This document shows, one piece after another, positions 53,054 to 62,293 of a stretch of DNA of 64,000 nucleotides (position 1 is its first letter; each line of letters opens with the position of its first letter). The stretch is from Citrobacter sp. Marseille-Q6884 (GTDB lineage Bacteria; Pseudomonadota; Gammaproteobacteria; Enterobacterales; Enterobacteriaceae), in assembly GCF_945906775.1 (NCBI RefSeq), contig NZ_CAMDRE010000001.1:186001-250000 (forward strand), given 5' to 3'. A model generated the notes under the pieces. That model searched no databases. It saw only the letters and a list, made by a program, of their open reading frames with translations, and was not told where the DNA came from. Both the position numbers and the translations under genes were made by a program.

Positions 53054-53983
53054 ATGAATTCAATTTTTACCGAGGAAAACCTGCTGGCGTTTACCATGGC
53101 TGCACGTTATAGCAGTTTCAGTAAAGCCGCTGAAGAGTTGGGTTTGACCACTTCAGCCATCAGCTACACCATTAAGCGAATGGAGACAGGGCTGGACGTG
53201 GTGCTGTTTACTCGCAGTACCCGCAGCATCGAACTGACCGAGTCCGGGCGTTATTTATTTCGTAAAGCCACCGACCTGCTGAACGACTTCCACGCCATTA
53301 AACGCAGTATTGATACCATCGCCCAGGGCATCGAGGCCCGGGTGCGGATTTGTATTAATCAGTTGCTGTATACCCCGCAGCACACGGCGAGATTGTTGCA
53401 GGTGCTCAAAAAGCAGTTTCCCACCTGCCAGATAACCGTCACGACGGAGGTGTATAACGGTGTCTGGGATTCGATCATCAATAACCTCGCCAATATCGCC
53501 ATTGGCGCACCCGACACGCTACTGGACGGCGGCGGGATTGATTACACCGAAATTGGCGCGATCCGCTGGTCATTTGCCATCGCCCCGGATCATCCGCTGG
53601 CGTTTATGCCCGAGCCGATCTCCGAAAGCCAGTTACGGTTGTATCCCAACATCATGGTGGAAGATACCGCGCACACCATTAACAAGAAGGTCGGCTGGCT
53701 TCTGCACGGACAGGAATCCATTCTGGTGCCCGATTTTAATACCAAATGTCAGTGCCAGATCCTCGGCGAAGGGATTGGTTTTCTCCCCGACTATATGGTG
53801 CGCGAAGCGATGGAGAAATCCTTACTGGTCACGCGCAAGATCCACAACCCGCGTCAGGATTCACGCATGTTGCTGGCAACCCAGCACTCGGCTACCGGCC
53901 GTGTGACCCAGTGGATAAAAAAAGAGTTTGGCCCACAAGGGGTACTGACCGGGATTTATCAGGATCTGCTGCATCGGGAGTGA
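53054..53983 (+). CDS. yahB: YahB: LysR-family regulator, divergent from the yah operon
   Basis: 309 residues from MNSIFTEENLLAFTMAARYS; an ATG ten codons upstream is less likely because GAAAGG stands just before this one. The N-terminal HTH (FSKAAEELGLTTSAISYTIK) and effector domain match E. coli YahB over the full length. By position it should control the yahDEFG-yahI-yahJ operon, sensing an unknown metabolite. Confidence 0.93.
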   Translation: MNSIFTEENLLAFTMAARYSSFSKAAEELGLTTSAISYTIKRMETGLDVVLFTRSTRSIELTESGRYLFRKATDLLNDFHAIKRSIDTIAQGIEARVRICINQLLYTPQHTARLLQVLKKQFPTCQITVTTEVYNGVWDSIINNLANIAIGAPDTLLDGGGIDYTEIGAIRWSFAIAPDHPLAFMPEPISESQLRLYPNIMVEDTAHTINKKVGWLLHGQESILVPDFNTKCQCQILGEGIGFLPDYMVREAMEKSLLVTRKIHNPRQDSRMLLATQHSATGRVTQWIKKEFGPQGVLTGIYQDLLHRE

Positions 53984-54002
53984 TGCGCTGAATGAAGAAC
54001 CG

Positions 54003-54028
54003 ACCGGATGCGCATTGCGCCATCCGGT
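54003..54028. repeat. REP element between yahB and yjdJ
   Basis: ACCGGATG..CATCCGGT around a CGCATTGCGC core, the REP pattern, between convergent genes. Confidence 0.75.
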
Positions 54029-54041
54029 GGGAAATCACGCC

Positions 54042-54314
54042 TCAGGCACGAATGTCGTCGTACTCGCGGGTTTTGTCGAACTCATGTTTGGCAAACGGGC
54101 ACAGTGGGATCACTTTACGGTTTTCGCGGCGCATTTTTTCTACGACCTTCGCCACCAGTTGCTTCCCTACCCCCTGACCTTTCAGGCTGGGATCAACATC
54201 TGTGTGTTCAATAATGCTCAGGTGCTCACCCGTCGGCACGAAGACAATCTCAGCAACCTGATTGCCCTGGGCATCATTCACGTAAAATTTGTTGTGGCCT
54301 TCAAGAATGTCCAT
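54042..54314 (-). CDS. yjdJ: YjdJ: GNAT-type N-acetyltransferase-like protein
   Basis: 90 residues from MDILEGHNKFYVNDAQGNQV, start at 54314 after GAGGG; a start five codons up overlaps the yjdI stop. Contains the acetyl-CoA motif GQGVGKQLV and NRKVIPLCPFAKHEF, typical of the short DUF (YjdJ) acetyltransferase-like family. Substrate unknown. Paired with yjdI here as in E. coli, but next to pga and yah instead of the E. coli location. Confidence 0.9.
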   Translation of the reverse strand: MDILEGHNKFYVNDAQGNQVAEIVFVPTGEHLSIIEHTDVDPSLKGQGVGKQLVAKVVEKMRRENRKVIPLCPFAKHEFDKTREYDDIRA

Positions 54315-54325
54315 GGTTCCCTCAC

Positions 54326-54556
54326 TCATTTCTGGCGATATTTCAGCGCACCGCTTGGACAGGTATCGATGACCCTGATGACCGTCGCAACATCGACTTC
54401 ATCGGGGATGATCCACGGTTTACGTTTCAGGTTGAACAGCTTCGCGCTTCCCCGCACGCATTTCCCCGAATGCTGGCATATTCCCGTGTTGAAGTAGACA
54501 TCGATCTTTTCGCCGGTATAGGCCCGGTAGCCAGACTCCAGTAACGCTTTATCCAT
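54326..54556 (-). CDS. yjdI: YjdI: small (4Fe-4S) mono-cluster protein
   Basis: 76 residues, DUF1271. Cysteines in ICQHSGKC and DTCPSG form a four-Cys iron-sulfur motif. Its stop lies 12 bases before the yjdJ start, so they form a pair. Function not known; an electron-transfer or sensor role is only a guess from the cluster. Confidence 0.88.
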   Translation of the reverse strand: MDKALLESGYRAYTGEKIDVYFNTGICQHSGKCVRGSAKLFNLKRKPWIIPDEVDVATVIRVIDTCPSGALKYRQK

Positions 54557-54640
54557 GACATTGCCTCGCTATTTTTATTGTCCTGGGTCTAATCATAGAC
54601 CCAGGCGAGTCTGAAGGCTGCTACTGACGGCAGAAAAACA

Positions 54641-55147
54641 TCACTCAGGCATTGTCTGCAACGCCGGCTCTGGATTTGGAGATAAATACTCAAGCATCGC
54701 AGGCGTCGGCGGTGGCAGGCGGTTATCGGCAATGTGCCTGTCCACATCGATATGACTGATTTCACCACTTTCATGGTGGTGAACCGTCAGTACCCTCGCT
54801 TTGTTCAGCTCCATCACCAGTTCCGGGGTAATACGCAAGCTCTCTGCCAGTTCATGATCTTTAAGCCCAGGACGGCGGCTGCGGCGTTCTACCCGAAAAC
54901 GATACTGGTTATATTTCGCCCAACCAATCAACACCAGACCGTTTATCAAGGCGATAAGGATGTAGAACGTCACGGTATCCAGGGTGGTGAAAAAGGGGCG
55001 TACACCCATATAAGGTGAATGAGCCAGAGCCGTGATGAGACCTTTATAGATCAGATACAGAAACCCAACCCAGGCCAACAGCGTCAACAGTACGTCGATC
55101 ACGCGGGGCAGCAGGCGTCGTTCGGTAAAGATAAGTGGCTGGCTCAT
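54641..55147 (-). CDS. pgaD: PgaD, cofactor of poly-N-acetylglucosamine synthase
   Basis: 168 residues, longer than E. coli PgaD (137) through a Pro-rich C-terminal tail. Two N-terminal membrane helices (about 15-38 and 60-80) then a basic cytoplasmic part. PgaD binds PgaC, and the two together respond to c-di-GMP. Overlaps pgaC by 4 bases. Last gene of pgaABCD. Confidence 0.93.
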   Translation of the reverse strand: MSQPLIFTERRLLPRVIDVLLTLLAWVGFLYLIYKGLITALAHSPYMGVRPFFTTLDTVTFYILIALINGLVLIGWAKYNQYRFRVERRSRRPGLKDHELAESLRITPELVMELNKARVLTVHHHESGEISHIDVDRHIADNRLPPPTPAMLEYLSPNPEPALQTMPE

Positions 55148-56478
55148 GGTTCTATCCTCCCAATTCCGCGGTCAGGGCTGACCCAGCGCGCTCGCCCACG
55201 TTTGCGTTTGAGCATCACTTTGGGGAAAGCCACCAGCGTGGTAAACAGGCTCAACATCCAGTAGACCACCGGGAACCAAATAATCCAGAACAACGAGGCG
55301 CCAATGCCTTTTTCATAGCGTCGTTCAATCATCAGGCTCACCGCAAACTGCAACAGGCAAACCACGCCGAGTATTAAGCCGGTAAAGGCTGGCGGGAACA
55401 GGTTTTGCACATACAGCGCCTCTGGCATGGGGAAAAGCAGCCCACAAAGAAACAGCACAATACTGACCGCATAAGCGAACGACCAGGCGGTAGAAAAACA
55501 GAACTCAAGGAACAGCGGCCACATGCGACGGAACTCCCACGACCACAGGCGGCGCATATTGACAATAAACACTTCTGCGCCACCTTGTGCCCAGCGCAGA
55601 CGCTGTTTCCACAATCCCTTTAACGTTTCCGGCATCAGGATCCAGCACAGTGCCCGTGGCTCAAAGAATACCGACCAGTGGCGCAATTGCAGCTTCCAAC
55701 TGATATCGATATCTTCGGTGATCATGTCCGGGCTCCAGTAACCGACCTCAGCCAGCGCGCGACGACGAAACGCCGCCACCACACCGGAAACGGTAAAGAT
55801 CTGCCCATAGACGCGCTGGGTCCGCTTAATCAGACCGATAATTGAGGAGAACTCCCCAACCTGTACGCGGCCAATAAGTGTGGAACGGGTGCGAATGCGC
55901 GGATTCCCGGTGACGGCGCCAACACGCGGGAACTGGATCAGCGGCGCCACAATATAGGCAACAGCATCACGATCCAGTAACGCGTCACCATCAATGCAGA
56001 CGAGGTAGTCACTGCGAGCCGCTGCCGCACCGGTCTTGAGCGCCAGGGCTTTGCCCTGGTTCTCAGCTAAATGGATCACGCGCAGACTGGGGTTCTCTAT
56101 CGCCAGCTGTTCCAGAACGTCATGGGTGTTATCGGTAGAGCCATCATTGATGGCAATCACTTCAATATTTTTATAACGCTGCGCCAGCGCTGCGCCGATT
56201 GTTTCACGCGCATTAAGCCCTTCGTTAAAGCACGGGATCAAAATCGACACCAGCGGATTTCCCTCCAGTGTCGGAGGCGGCGTGTCATCTCCCCATTTCC
56301 AGTGGCGCTCACGGTAGAACCAGAAATAGACCCCACCGCTTATCCATAAGGCAGACATAAACAAGGGCCAGAAGAAGACGAAGTTCAGCATCACTTCACC
56401 TGTAAAGACGACAGCCACGCCAAACGGCAGGCTGAACATCAGGCAAAGTATCAGGAAAGCAATAATGCGATCGGTCAT
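55144..56478 (-). CDS. pgaC: PgaC, poly-beta-1,6-N-acetylglucosamine synthase (GT2)
   Basis: 444 residues. Family 2 glycosyltransferase flanked by membrane helices: DGSTD, DGDALL, TEDIDISW and QRLRWAQGG (QXXRW) motifs are intact. Polymerises UDP-GlcNAc and pushes the chain across the inner membrane. Overlaps pgaB and pgaD by 4 bases each. Confidence 0.96.
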   Translation of the reverse strand: MTDRIIAFLILCLMFSLPFGVAVVFTGEVMLNFVFFWPLFMSALWISGGVYFWFYRERHWKWGDDTPPPTLEGNPLVSILIPCFNEGLNARETIGAALAQRYKNIEVIAINDGSTDNTHDVLEQLAIENPSLRVIHLAENQGKALALKTGAAAARSDYLVCIDGDALLDRDAVAYIVAPLIQFPRVGAVTGNPRIRTRSTLIGRVQVGEFSSIIGLIKRTQRVYGQIFTVSGVVAAFRRRALAEVGYWSPDMITEDIDISWKLQLRHWSVFFEPRALCWILMPETLKGLWKQRLRWAQGGAEVFIVNMRRLWSWEFRRMWPLFLEFCFSTAWSFAYAVSIVLFLCGLLFPMPEALYVQNLFPPAFTGLILGVVCLLQFAVSLMIERRYEKGIGASLFWIIWFPVVYWMLSLFTTLVAFPKVMLKRKRGRARWVSPDRGIGRIEP

Positions 56479-58496
56479 TTTTGCGGGTACCAGTATGATG
56501 AGAACGTCGAGCGAATCTCTGACATCTCGGGTTTGTCGCTGATGAAATCATCCGGGTAATAGCCATAGTTACCTGCACCGCTTAATTTAAGCTGGCGCAT
56601 CCACTCGGCGATTTGTTTACCACTGATTTCGGCTTGTTCCCCGGACTTACGCCAGTCGCGTGCTTGCAGTTCAAACACGGTCTTATCCAGCGCGCCGGGG
56701 GTCTGTGCAACGGCATTCACCAGTCTGTCCAGCCAGGCGTTAGCATCATTGGCTGGGATCTTCTCCATATAGGGCATCGCCATCGGAGCAGTCCAGTCAT
56801 AGGTATTCAGAAAATCATTCAGGTTCTGTGCAAACCAGGCTTCACTTTCAGGCTCCAGCACCGGCATGGCGTAGATATTACGGGCGGTTTGTACCTGTGG
56901 ACCACGAATATCACGTACCGAGCGGGTCAGTTGCTTCGTGAAGTCGATCAACATCTTACTTTTCAGGCGAGTCCAGCGTTCGAACGCCTGAGGGTCATTA
57001 CGAATTTGCTCAATGCTGCCCGGTAAACCGGCGGCGCGGTATGCCGCTAAGGCCTCTGGTGAAGCATCTTCAAAGTCCGTCAGGAAAGCATCATCATGAA
57101 ACAAAATGCCTTTGAAGCTGGCATGCTTCGCCAGGTCTTCATAGATTTCGGTGATGCGCTGACGCGCTTCGCTGCTCCACGGAGAAAGACGAACGTACTG
57201 TTCATGATCAATCGCGGTGCGACCCGTTTTCGGGTTCCATGCCGTGACGCGAGGAATAGAGGCGTCGAGATCGAAAGCCAACACCGGCATCCAGGCATAG
57301 ACAGTAACCCCGGCCCGCGTTTGTAACTGCCAGGAGATATAGTTAAAGAGATCGGCACGCATCGGCAGCCAGCGGTTAGGGAAATAAAGCTCGCGGATGT
57401 TCCCGTCACCTTCTGGATCGGCGTACGCCTGCAGGAAGACATGAGAGATACGCATGTCATAGACACGCTGGATCAGCTTATCGATGTTTCGCTTCTGCTG
57501 AGCAGGGTCTTTGTCATACACATAATCCAGATCGACATGCATCACGCGCATCGTCTGAGGTTCACGCACCTGAGCAACCTGGCTGGCAAAACGCTTCAGA
57601 GAGGGGTTATCAGAGATCAGCACACGCGGGATATCATCCAGGAATGCCGCATTCGCCAGACCCTCGTTGAGGGTAAACGCCATTTTATAACCCTGCTCTT
57701 TTGCCAGACTTAAGGTCGTGCCATTCGCTGCACCGTATGGCCAGACCCATGCGCGCGGCGATTTCCCTGTCACAGACTTTATTTTGTTGGTGATCAAAGA
57801 GATATCGGTGTTAATACGGCGAGTATACTGCTCGTCGGTTTCGTAAGTTCCCGTTTTGCTATCGTACAGACGGTTCGCCACCGCAGGTTCTTTACTTCCC
57901 TGCGGGTTCGCCTCGCCACCGAAGTGCGATGCCCAGGTGTGAGCGCCCACTTCAACCAGCGGCGATTTCCCCATCTCCTCGACCATTTTCCAGGTCGCGA
58001 ATTTATCTCGCGCCGTCATCAAGCCGCCAAAATCAACTTTCTTATTGGCAGGCGCATCCACCCAGCTCCCGACCGGCGCCCAGAGTGCCGGCCAGTTGTA
58101 CGCTTTCAGCAGCGGCCAGACGCGGGTATAAAAACTGCTATAGCCGTCATCAAAGGTGAGCAGTACCGCTTTTTCCGGCAGCACGATTTTACCGTCATGC
58201 GCATCAAGAATTTGCTGCACGCTGATCGGGTTATAGCCATTATCCCGCAGCCAGCCCATTTGATCGCTCAGCGCACTGGTTCGCACCGAGAGATAGCGCT
58301 GATCGGCCGCGCCATCTTCAACGTCGTGATAGCCCAGCACCAGGAAGCTATTTTTCGGCCATGGATGATCGGCCGCAAGCGGTGCGCGCTCTGACGGTGG
58401 CACATAGCGAGGTGTGGTATTGTGCGCGCTGCTGCACGCGGTAATCATCATCCAGCCAGCGATTAACGCGCTAACCCATAGACATCTTTTCAACAT
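56475..58496 (-). CDS. pgaB: PgaB, poly-GlcNAc de-N-acetylase lipoprotein
   Basis: 673 residues. Lipoprotein signal with lipobox ITAC (Cys21). The N-terminal polysaccharide deacetylase domain has GYHDV and TFDDGYSSF (Asp116, Asp117), with metal His in HTWASH; the C-terminal domain is the GH153 hydrolase fold that binds PNAG. Partly deacetylates PNAG in the periplasm before export by PgaA. Follows pgaA by 9 bases. Confidence 0.95.
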   Translation of the reverse strand: MLKRCLWVSALIAGWMMITACSSAHNTTPRYVPPSERAPLAADHPWPKNSFLVLGYHDVEDGAADQRYLSVRTSALSDQMGWLRDNGYNPISVQQILDAHDGKIVLPEKAVLLTFDDGYSSFYTRVWPLLKAYNWPALWAPVGSWVDAPANKKVDFGGLMTARDKFATWKMVEEMGKSPLVEVGAHTWASHFGGEANPQGSKEPAVANRLYDSKTGTYETDEQYTRRINTDISLITNKIKSVTGKSPRAWVWPYGAANGTTLSLAKEQGYKMAFTLNEGLANAAFLDDIPRVLISDNPSLKRFASQVAQVREPQTMRVMHVDLDYVYDKDPAQQKRNIDKLIQRVYDMRISHVFLQAYADPEGDGNIRELYFPNRWLPMRADLFNYISWQLQTRAGVTVYAWMPVLAFDLDASIPRVTAWNPKTGRTAIDHEQYVRLSPWSSEARQRITEIYEDLAKHASFKGILFHDDAFLTDFEDASPEALAAYRAAGLPGSIEQIRNDPQAFERWTRLKSKMLIDFTKQLTRSVRDIRGPQVQTARNIYAMPVLEPESEAWFAQNLNDFLNTYDWTAPMAMPYMEKIPANDANAWLDRLVNAVAQTPGALDKTVFELQARDWRKSGEQAEISGKQIAEWMRQLKLSGAGNYGYYPDDFISDKPEMSEIRSTFSSYWYPQK

Positions 58497-58505
58497 AAAC
58501 AGTCC

Positions 58506-60968
58506 TTAAAACCTGACATTCAAATCGAAAGCGAGGGAGATATTCCGCTCACGTTTACCGTCATAGGGACGTTTATCCCACATCAGCATGACCCCGCCAT
58601 CGACGACGTTATTCCATTTGAGCCGTTGCCCATATCCAAGCTGAACTATCGCGCCGTTATCTTCACCTTGCTGCCAGTAGCTACCCACGCCAGCCACACC
58701 TTGCTGCGTCCACACGGTGTCGTAGTGTCGGTAAAGAACCTGTTCCGCAGTCAAGCCAGGTACAACAGAGAAATCGCTTTTCGGGTTGTAATACGGCACA
58801 TTTTCTTTGGTGTTGGTGCTTCCGCCGATTCCCGGGGTGAAATCCAGCGTGAAGCGCGGCGTCGTCCATAAGCGTTCTTTTCCGCTAAGTCCGTACTCGA
58901 TGCGATCGTTTCCATCCGAGAAATGTGATGCGGCAAACGACAATTGATACTCTCGCCGTTCGTTTTGATACCAGCGGACAAACATATCACCGCCGTTTGC
59001 ATACACACCGCTACGTAGCGCACGCAGAGGGGTGTTGCGAGAAAGGCGCTCCGCCGAGCCACCGACGCGCCAGTTGTCATTGAAATCATGCCACCCGGAA
59101 AGGCGTCCGCCGATCTTCTGACCGTCGCCATAATTACGACCGGAAACTTCCATTTCCGCCCAGTAATCGCGTGATGTCCATTCGGCACCCGCAGCCAGAT
59201 CCCGGCTGATTCCTTTTCCTTCTTCAAATTCACCGGTGGCGAAGTTGAAGCCGGTAAACAGTCGCCAGTTGTCATTGATGGGCGGGCTGTAAATGGCAGT
59301 ATTGATGTTGAAGTCGTTCTTACCGCTGACCGGGCTATCCGAGGAGATCCCCTGGGTTCCGCTGATCCTCAGTTCTGACATTTTGTGCACATCGCGCATA
59401 CGGGCAAGGCGCAACGTCGCTTCATCATCCGGGCTACGGGCAATGACGTCATCGGTCAGCTCATCAGCCTGTTTCCATTCCTGAAGATCCAGCGCCACAT
59501 AAGCCTGTTGGCGTTCCAGTTCCAGATTGCTTGGCTCAATCACTTCCGCAAGTTTAAGCTCTTTCTCGGCCGCGCGCGGCAATCCACGCGCTTCCAGCAC
59601 GGAAGAATAGGTGATGCGCAGTCCCTGGTTGCCTGAACCGGTACGCGCCAGATGTTCTGCCAGTTTTTCCGCCTCGGGCAGTTCATTGGCCGCAATGTGG
59701 TATTGCGTGAGCATGGTCTGAGCAAGCAGCCAGTTATCATTCGGCTGCGGCGTTGGCGAGCCATAGATCCGCCGTAAATACGGGCTCTCTTTGATGAGCG
59801 CATCGACCTGTTTTTTTGCCGCATCAAAGTTTTCATTATCCAGATGCGCGTAAAACAGATCCTGTTGATCCTCTGGCGTCAGAGGGGTGACCGGAATCGG
59901 CCCGTTTGGATAGTAGATGCTCGCCAGCATCGCTTCGGTTTTTTCCGGCTGACGTTCGCTCAGCCATGCGGAAGCCACCCAGCGTTTCGCATAGTTTGGC
60001 ACTTCGCCGCTCGCAGAAAGGGATTCATATTCCTGAATCACTTCGGCCGTCCGTTTACGTACCAATAAGGCACCCATCCGGTCAATTCTGGCGCGGCGGA
60101 CATCATCCTGGGCAGACGGTTCATCTCTCCAGGCCGCAAGCAGTTGGGCGTAGCGGGCAAGGGCTTTATCCGCCACGATAAAACGTTCCTCTTCATTACG
60201 TGCGGACGTATAAGAGGAACGAACGATTTCTGCTGCCGCATCAAGCTCAAGACGGCGTTTCACCGGATCAGTGGTCGGAACAACCTCCGCCAGCCCCAGC
60301 GCCGGGCCAGAAACGCGGTTAGCAGACAAAGCAGACAACAGCGTGGATTGCGCATTCTTGTTACCCGGGTCAACGTCATCCGCCTGACTGGCAACTAACA
60401 GCGCATCCCAGTTTTTACCTTGTGAATGATAAACATAGGCCAGCAGTGCATCAGAGTCCGCCCCGGGATGCGCCCTCGCCCATTTGTTCGCTTCAGTCAG
60501 GGCTTGCTGATTGTAACGCGCATCGGCAAGCGTCATGATCCAACCGGTACGTATATCAACGTTGTCAGGCTCTTCCTGCAAAACGTTTTCCCAGATGGCC
60601 AACGAATCGTCCCACTTTTTCTGATTACGAAAAGCGCGAGCCGCCGCGACTTTCCCACGTGCAGGCACATCCATCTGTCCGCGATAGCGCTGCCAGATAT
60701 CAATCGTTTCTTTATCGCTATTATTGGCCCAACTGGTGACTTGCAACCAATCAGCCACCTGATTAGGTGTGAGTGAGGCTTTCTTTTCTTGCTCCTGAAG
60801 ATAGCGCAATAGCGGCGCGCTATTCCCTTCACGGGCCTCAATAATCAAACCGTCATAATCAGAACCGACTGCAGAGGCTTGTAGAGGAAAAAGAACACTG
60901 ACCGTAAATAAACAGGTTACAGACTTAAAGCGTTTAATGAATTTTGCATGTCGACGCATACTGAACAT
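58506..60968 (-). CDS. pgaA: PgaA, outer-membrane poly-GlcNAc export porin
   Basis: 820 residues. Signal peptide ending LQASA-VG (about residue 33) after a basic start, an N-terminal superhelix of tetratricopeptide repeats (to about residue 510) and a C-terminal 16-strand barrel ending in VRF. Clearly less similar to E. coli PgaA than its neighbours are to their homologues. First gene of the operon; the ATG at 60968 or one three codons on (MRRHAKF) could be used. Confidence 0.93.
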   Translation of the reverse strand: MFSMRRHAKFIKRFKSVTCLFTVSVLFPLQASAVGSDYDGLIIEAREGNSAPLLRYLQEQEKKASLTPNQVADWLQVTSWANNSDKETIDIWQRYRGQMDVPARGKVAAARAFRNQKKWDDSLAIWENVLQEEPDNVDIRTGWIMTLADARYNQQALTEANKWARAHPGADSDALLAYVYHSQGKNWDALLVASQADDVDPGNKNAQSTLLSALSANRVSGPALGLAEVVPTTDPVKRRLELDAAAEIVRSSYTSARNEEERFIVADKALARYAQLLAAWRDEPSAQDDVRRARIDRMGALLVRKRTAEVIQEYESLSASGEVPNYAKRWVASAWLSERQPEKTEAMLASIYYPNGPIPVTPLTPEDQQDLFYAHLDNENFDAAKKQVDALIKESPYLRRIYGSPTPQPNDNWLLAQTMLTQYHIAANELPEAEKLAEHLARTGSGNQGLRITYSSVLEARGLPRAAEKELKLAEVIEPSNLELERQQAYVALDLQEWKQADELTDDVIARSPDDEATLRLARMRDVHKMSELRISGTQGISSDSPVSGKNDFNINTAIYSPPINDNWRLFTGFNFATGEFEEGKGISRDLAAGAEWTSRDYWAEMEVSGRNYGDGQKIGGRLSGWHDFNDNWRVGGSAERLSRNTPLRALRSGVYANGGDMFVRWYQNERREYQLSFAASHFSDGNDRIEYGLSGKERLWTTPRFTLDFTPGIGGSTNTKENVPYYNPKSDFSVVPGLTAEQVLYRHYDTVWTQQGVAGVGSYWQQGEDNGAIVQLGYGQRLKWNNVVDGGVMLMWDKRPYDGKRERNISLAFDLNVRF

Positions 60969-62227
60969 ATCTGCCCTTATATCTTACAACAGAGTAAAAA
61001 TAAGCGTTATCAATAAGTTATCGTCATTCCGTGACGGGTGCCGATCATGTAAGATGCATTTCCGCTTATTTCGTAATAGGGTTGGAAACCATTTAGTTCT
61101 TTAGTCTTATTGACCACCCGTACTTCATTATCTACTAACTGGAAGTCGGGCAGAGACTGATGAATATTAACATCCCGTTCACCTTGTGGCTATCCGATAA
61201 GAAAACACTTAGGCAAAAAAAGAATTTTAGACCAGATAATCCTAATACTCTTAGGATTGAAGACTGGACTTTCATCAGAGTCAGTCGAAAAAATTATGTA
61301 ACTCTGTTTATTATTAAATAAAAGTATAAAAACACAACGTAATTGTACGCCTGTTAACGATGTTAAGAATAAACCGAATTCACTACAAAAAATAAGGATT
61401 ATACGCTCAGAATTTATGGCTGAATTATAAATAAAAACGCATTCAATTTGCATAAATTCGCTATGACAATTAACGATGGAAACTGACCAGAGCCTGGAGT
61501 CAGTAAGCCAAAAAGACAATCACCATTAAATCAAATGGTTACATATTTAATCCCACCTCAATACCGCTCTCTGTAACATTATCCTGGCGTTTTGCCCGCA
61601 TCGTTAACCGTTCCTGCAGTCGCCACAAACACAAAGACAGTTTGATCTGACGAAAAATCGGCGTGGGGATGACGGAAAGGGTTTTCATTGTCGTAAAACG
61701 AGCGAATAAAAAAACACCAGACAGAATACAAAAAGGAGAATGCAATGATATTGATGACCATCCAGGAATTTTCTTTAATAATAAAGAACCCCCTCCTTTA
61801 AATAAAAATCACACAGAAAAAGACAAGTATCAATATTCATAATAATCACACAAGCATTGTCTGTAAAATCGAAGGGGATTGAACATCTAAAACCACAGCA
61901 TTCAATAATATTTAATTTTATTCAAACAATGATGTTATTTAAAACAATTCGCATAACAAAACATTTTAAACTTACACAAACAATCGCATGTTACTGATTA
62001 GCATGTACTTTTAAAAAGCACACCCTATCTACATCCAATCATCAAAGTCTCTATATCGTTAATGGCTTTACCTGATGATAAATTATAGTAGAGTGTTATT
62101 TTTCCGAAGAAAAAAATAGGGAAATTAAGATTAAGATCTTAATAAACGTTCTTTTCAACACATGTCAGACAATATCGCGGAGTAGCGAAGGTCGTCGTGT
62201 ACGTTTAAACAATTACCCAATTTGGTA
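60969..62227 (-). promoter_or_regulatory. AT-rich pgaA upstream region, no gene recognised
   Basis: 1.3 kb of clearly AT-rich DNA without a supported gene. On the minus strand the pgaA leader contains GGA within a short hairpin (CGTCAC-GGA-ATGACG around 61030) and within GCGGAAATGC (around 61063); in E. coli this leader binds CsrA through several GGA sites. Two small frames on the minus strand (61539-61745 and 61579-61761) show no family features. A ATTAAGATCTTAAT palindrome lies at 62130-62143. Confidence 0.45.
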
Positions 62228-62267
62228 CCGCTTTATATAGCAGCGTAATGATAACGCTATAAAGCGG
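62228..62267. promoter_or_regulatory. 10-bp inverted repeat before the EAL gene
   Basis: CCGCTTTATA (62228-62237) and TATAAAGCGG (62258-62267) are exact reverse complements with a 20-bp spacer, ending 26 bases before the EAL gene start. It may be an operator or an mRNA hairpin. Confidence 0.5.
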
Positions 62268-62293
62268 TTCGCATATGGTGTAGAGGTAATATC

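Noticed and set aside
61539..61761. Two overlapping small minus-strand frames of 68 and 60 codons upstream of pgaA
   Set aside because: No conserved features, no convincing ribosome site, AT-rich context; two frames open by chance.
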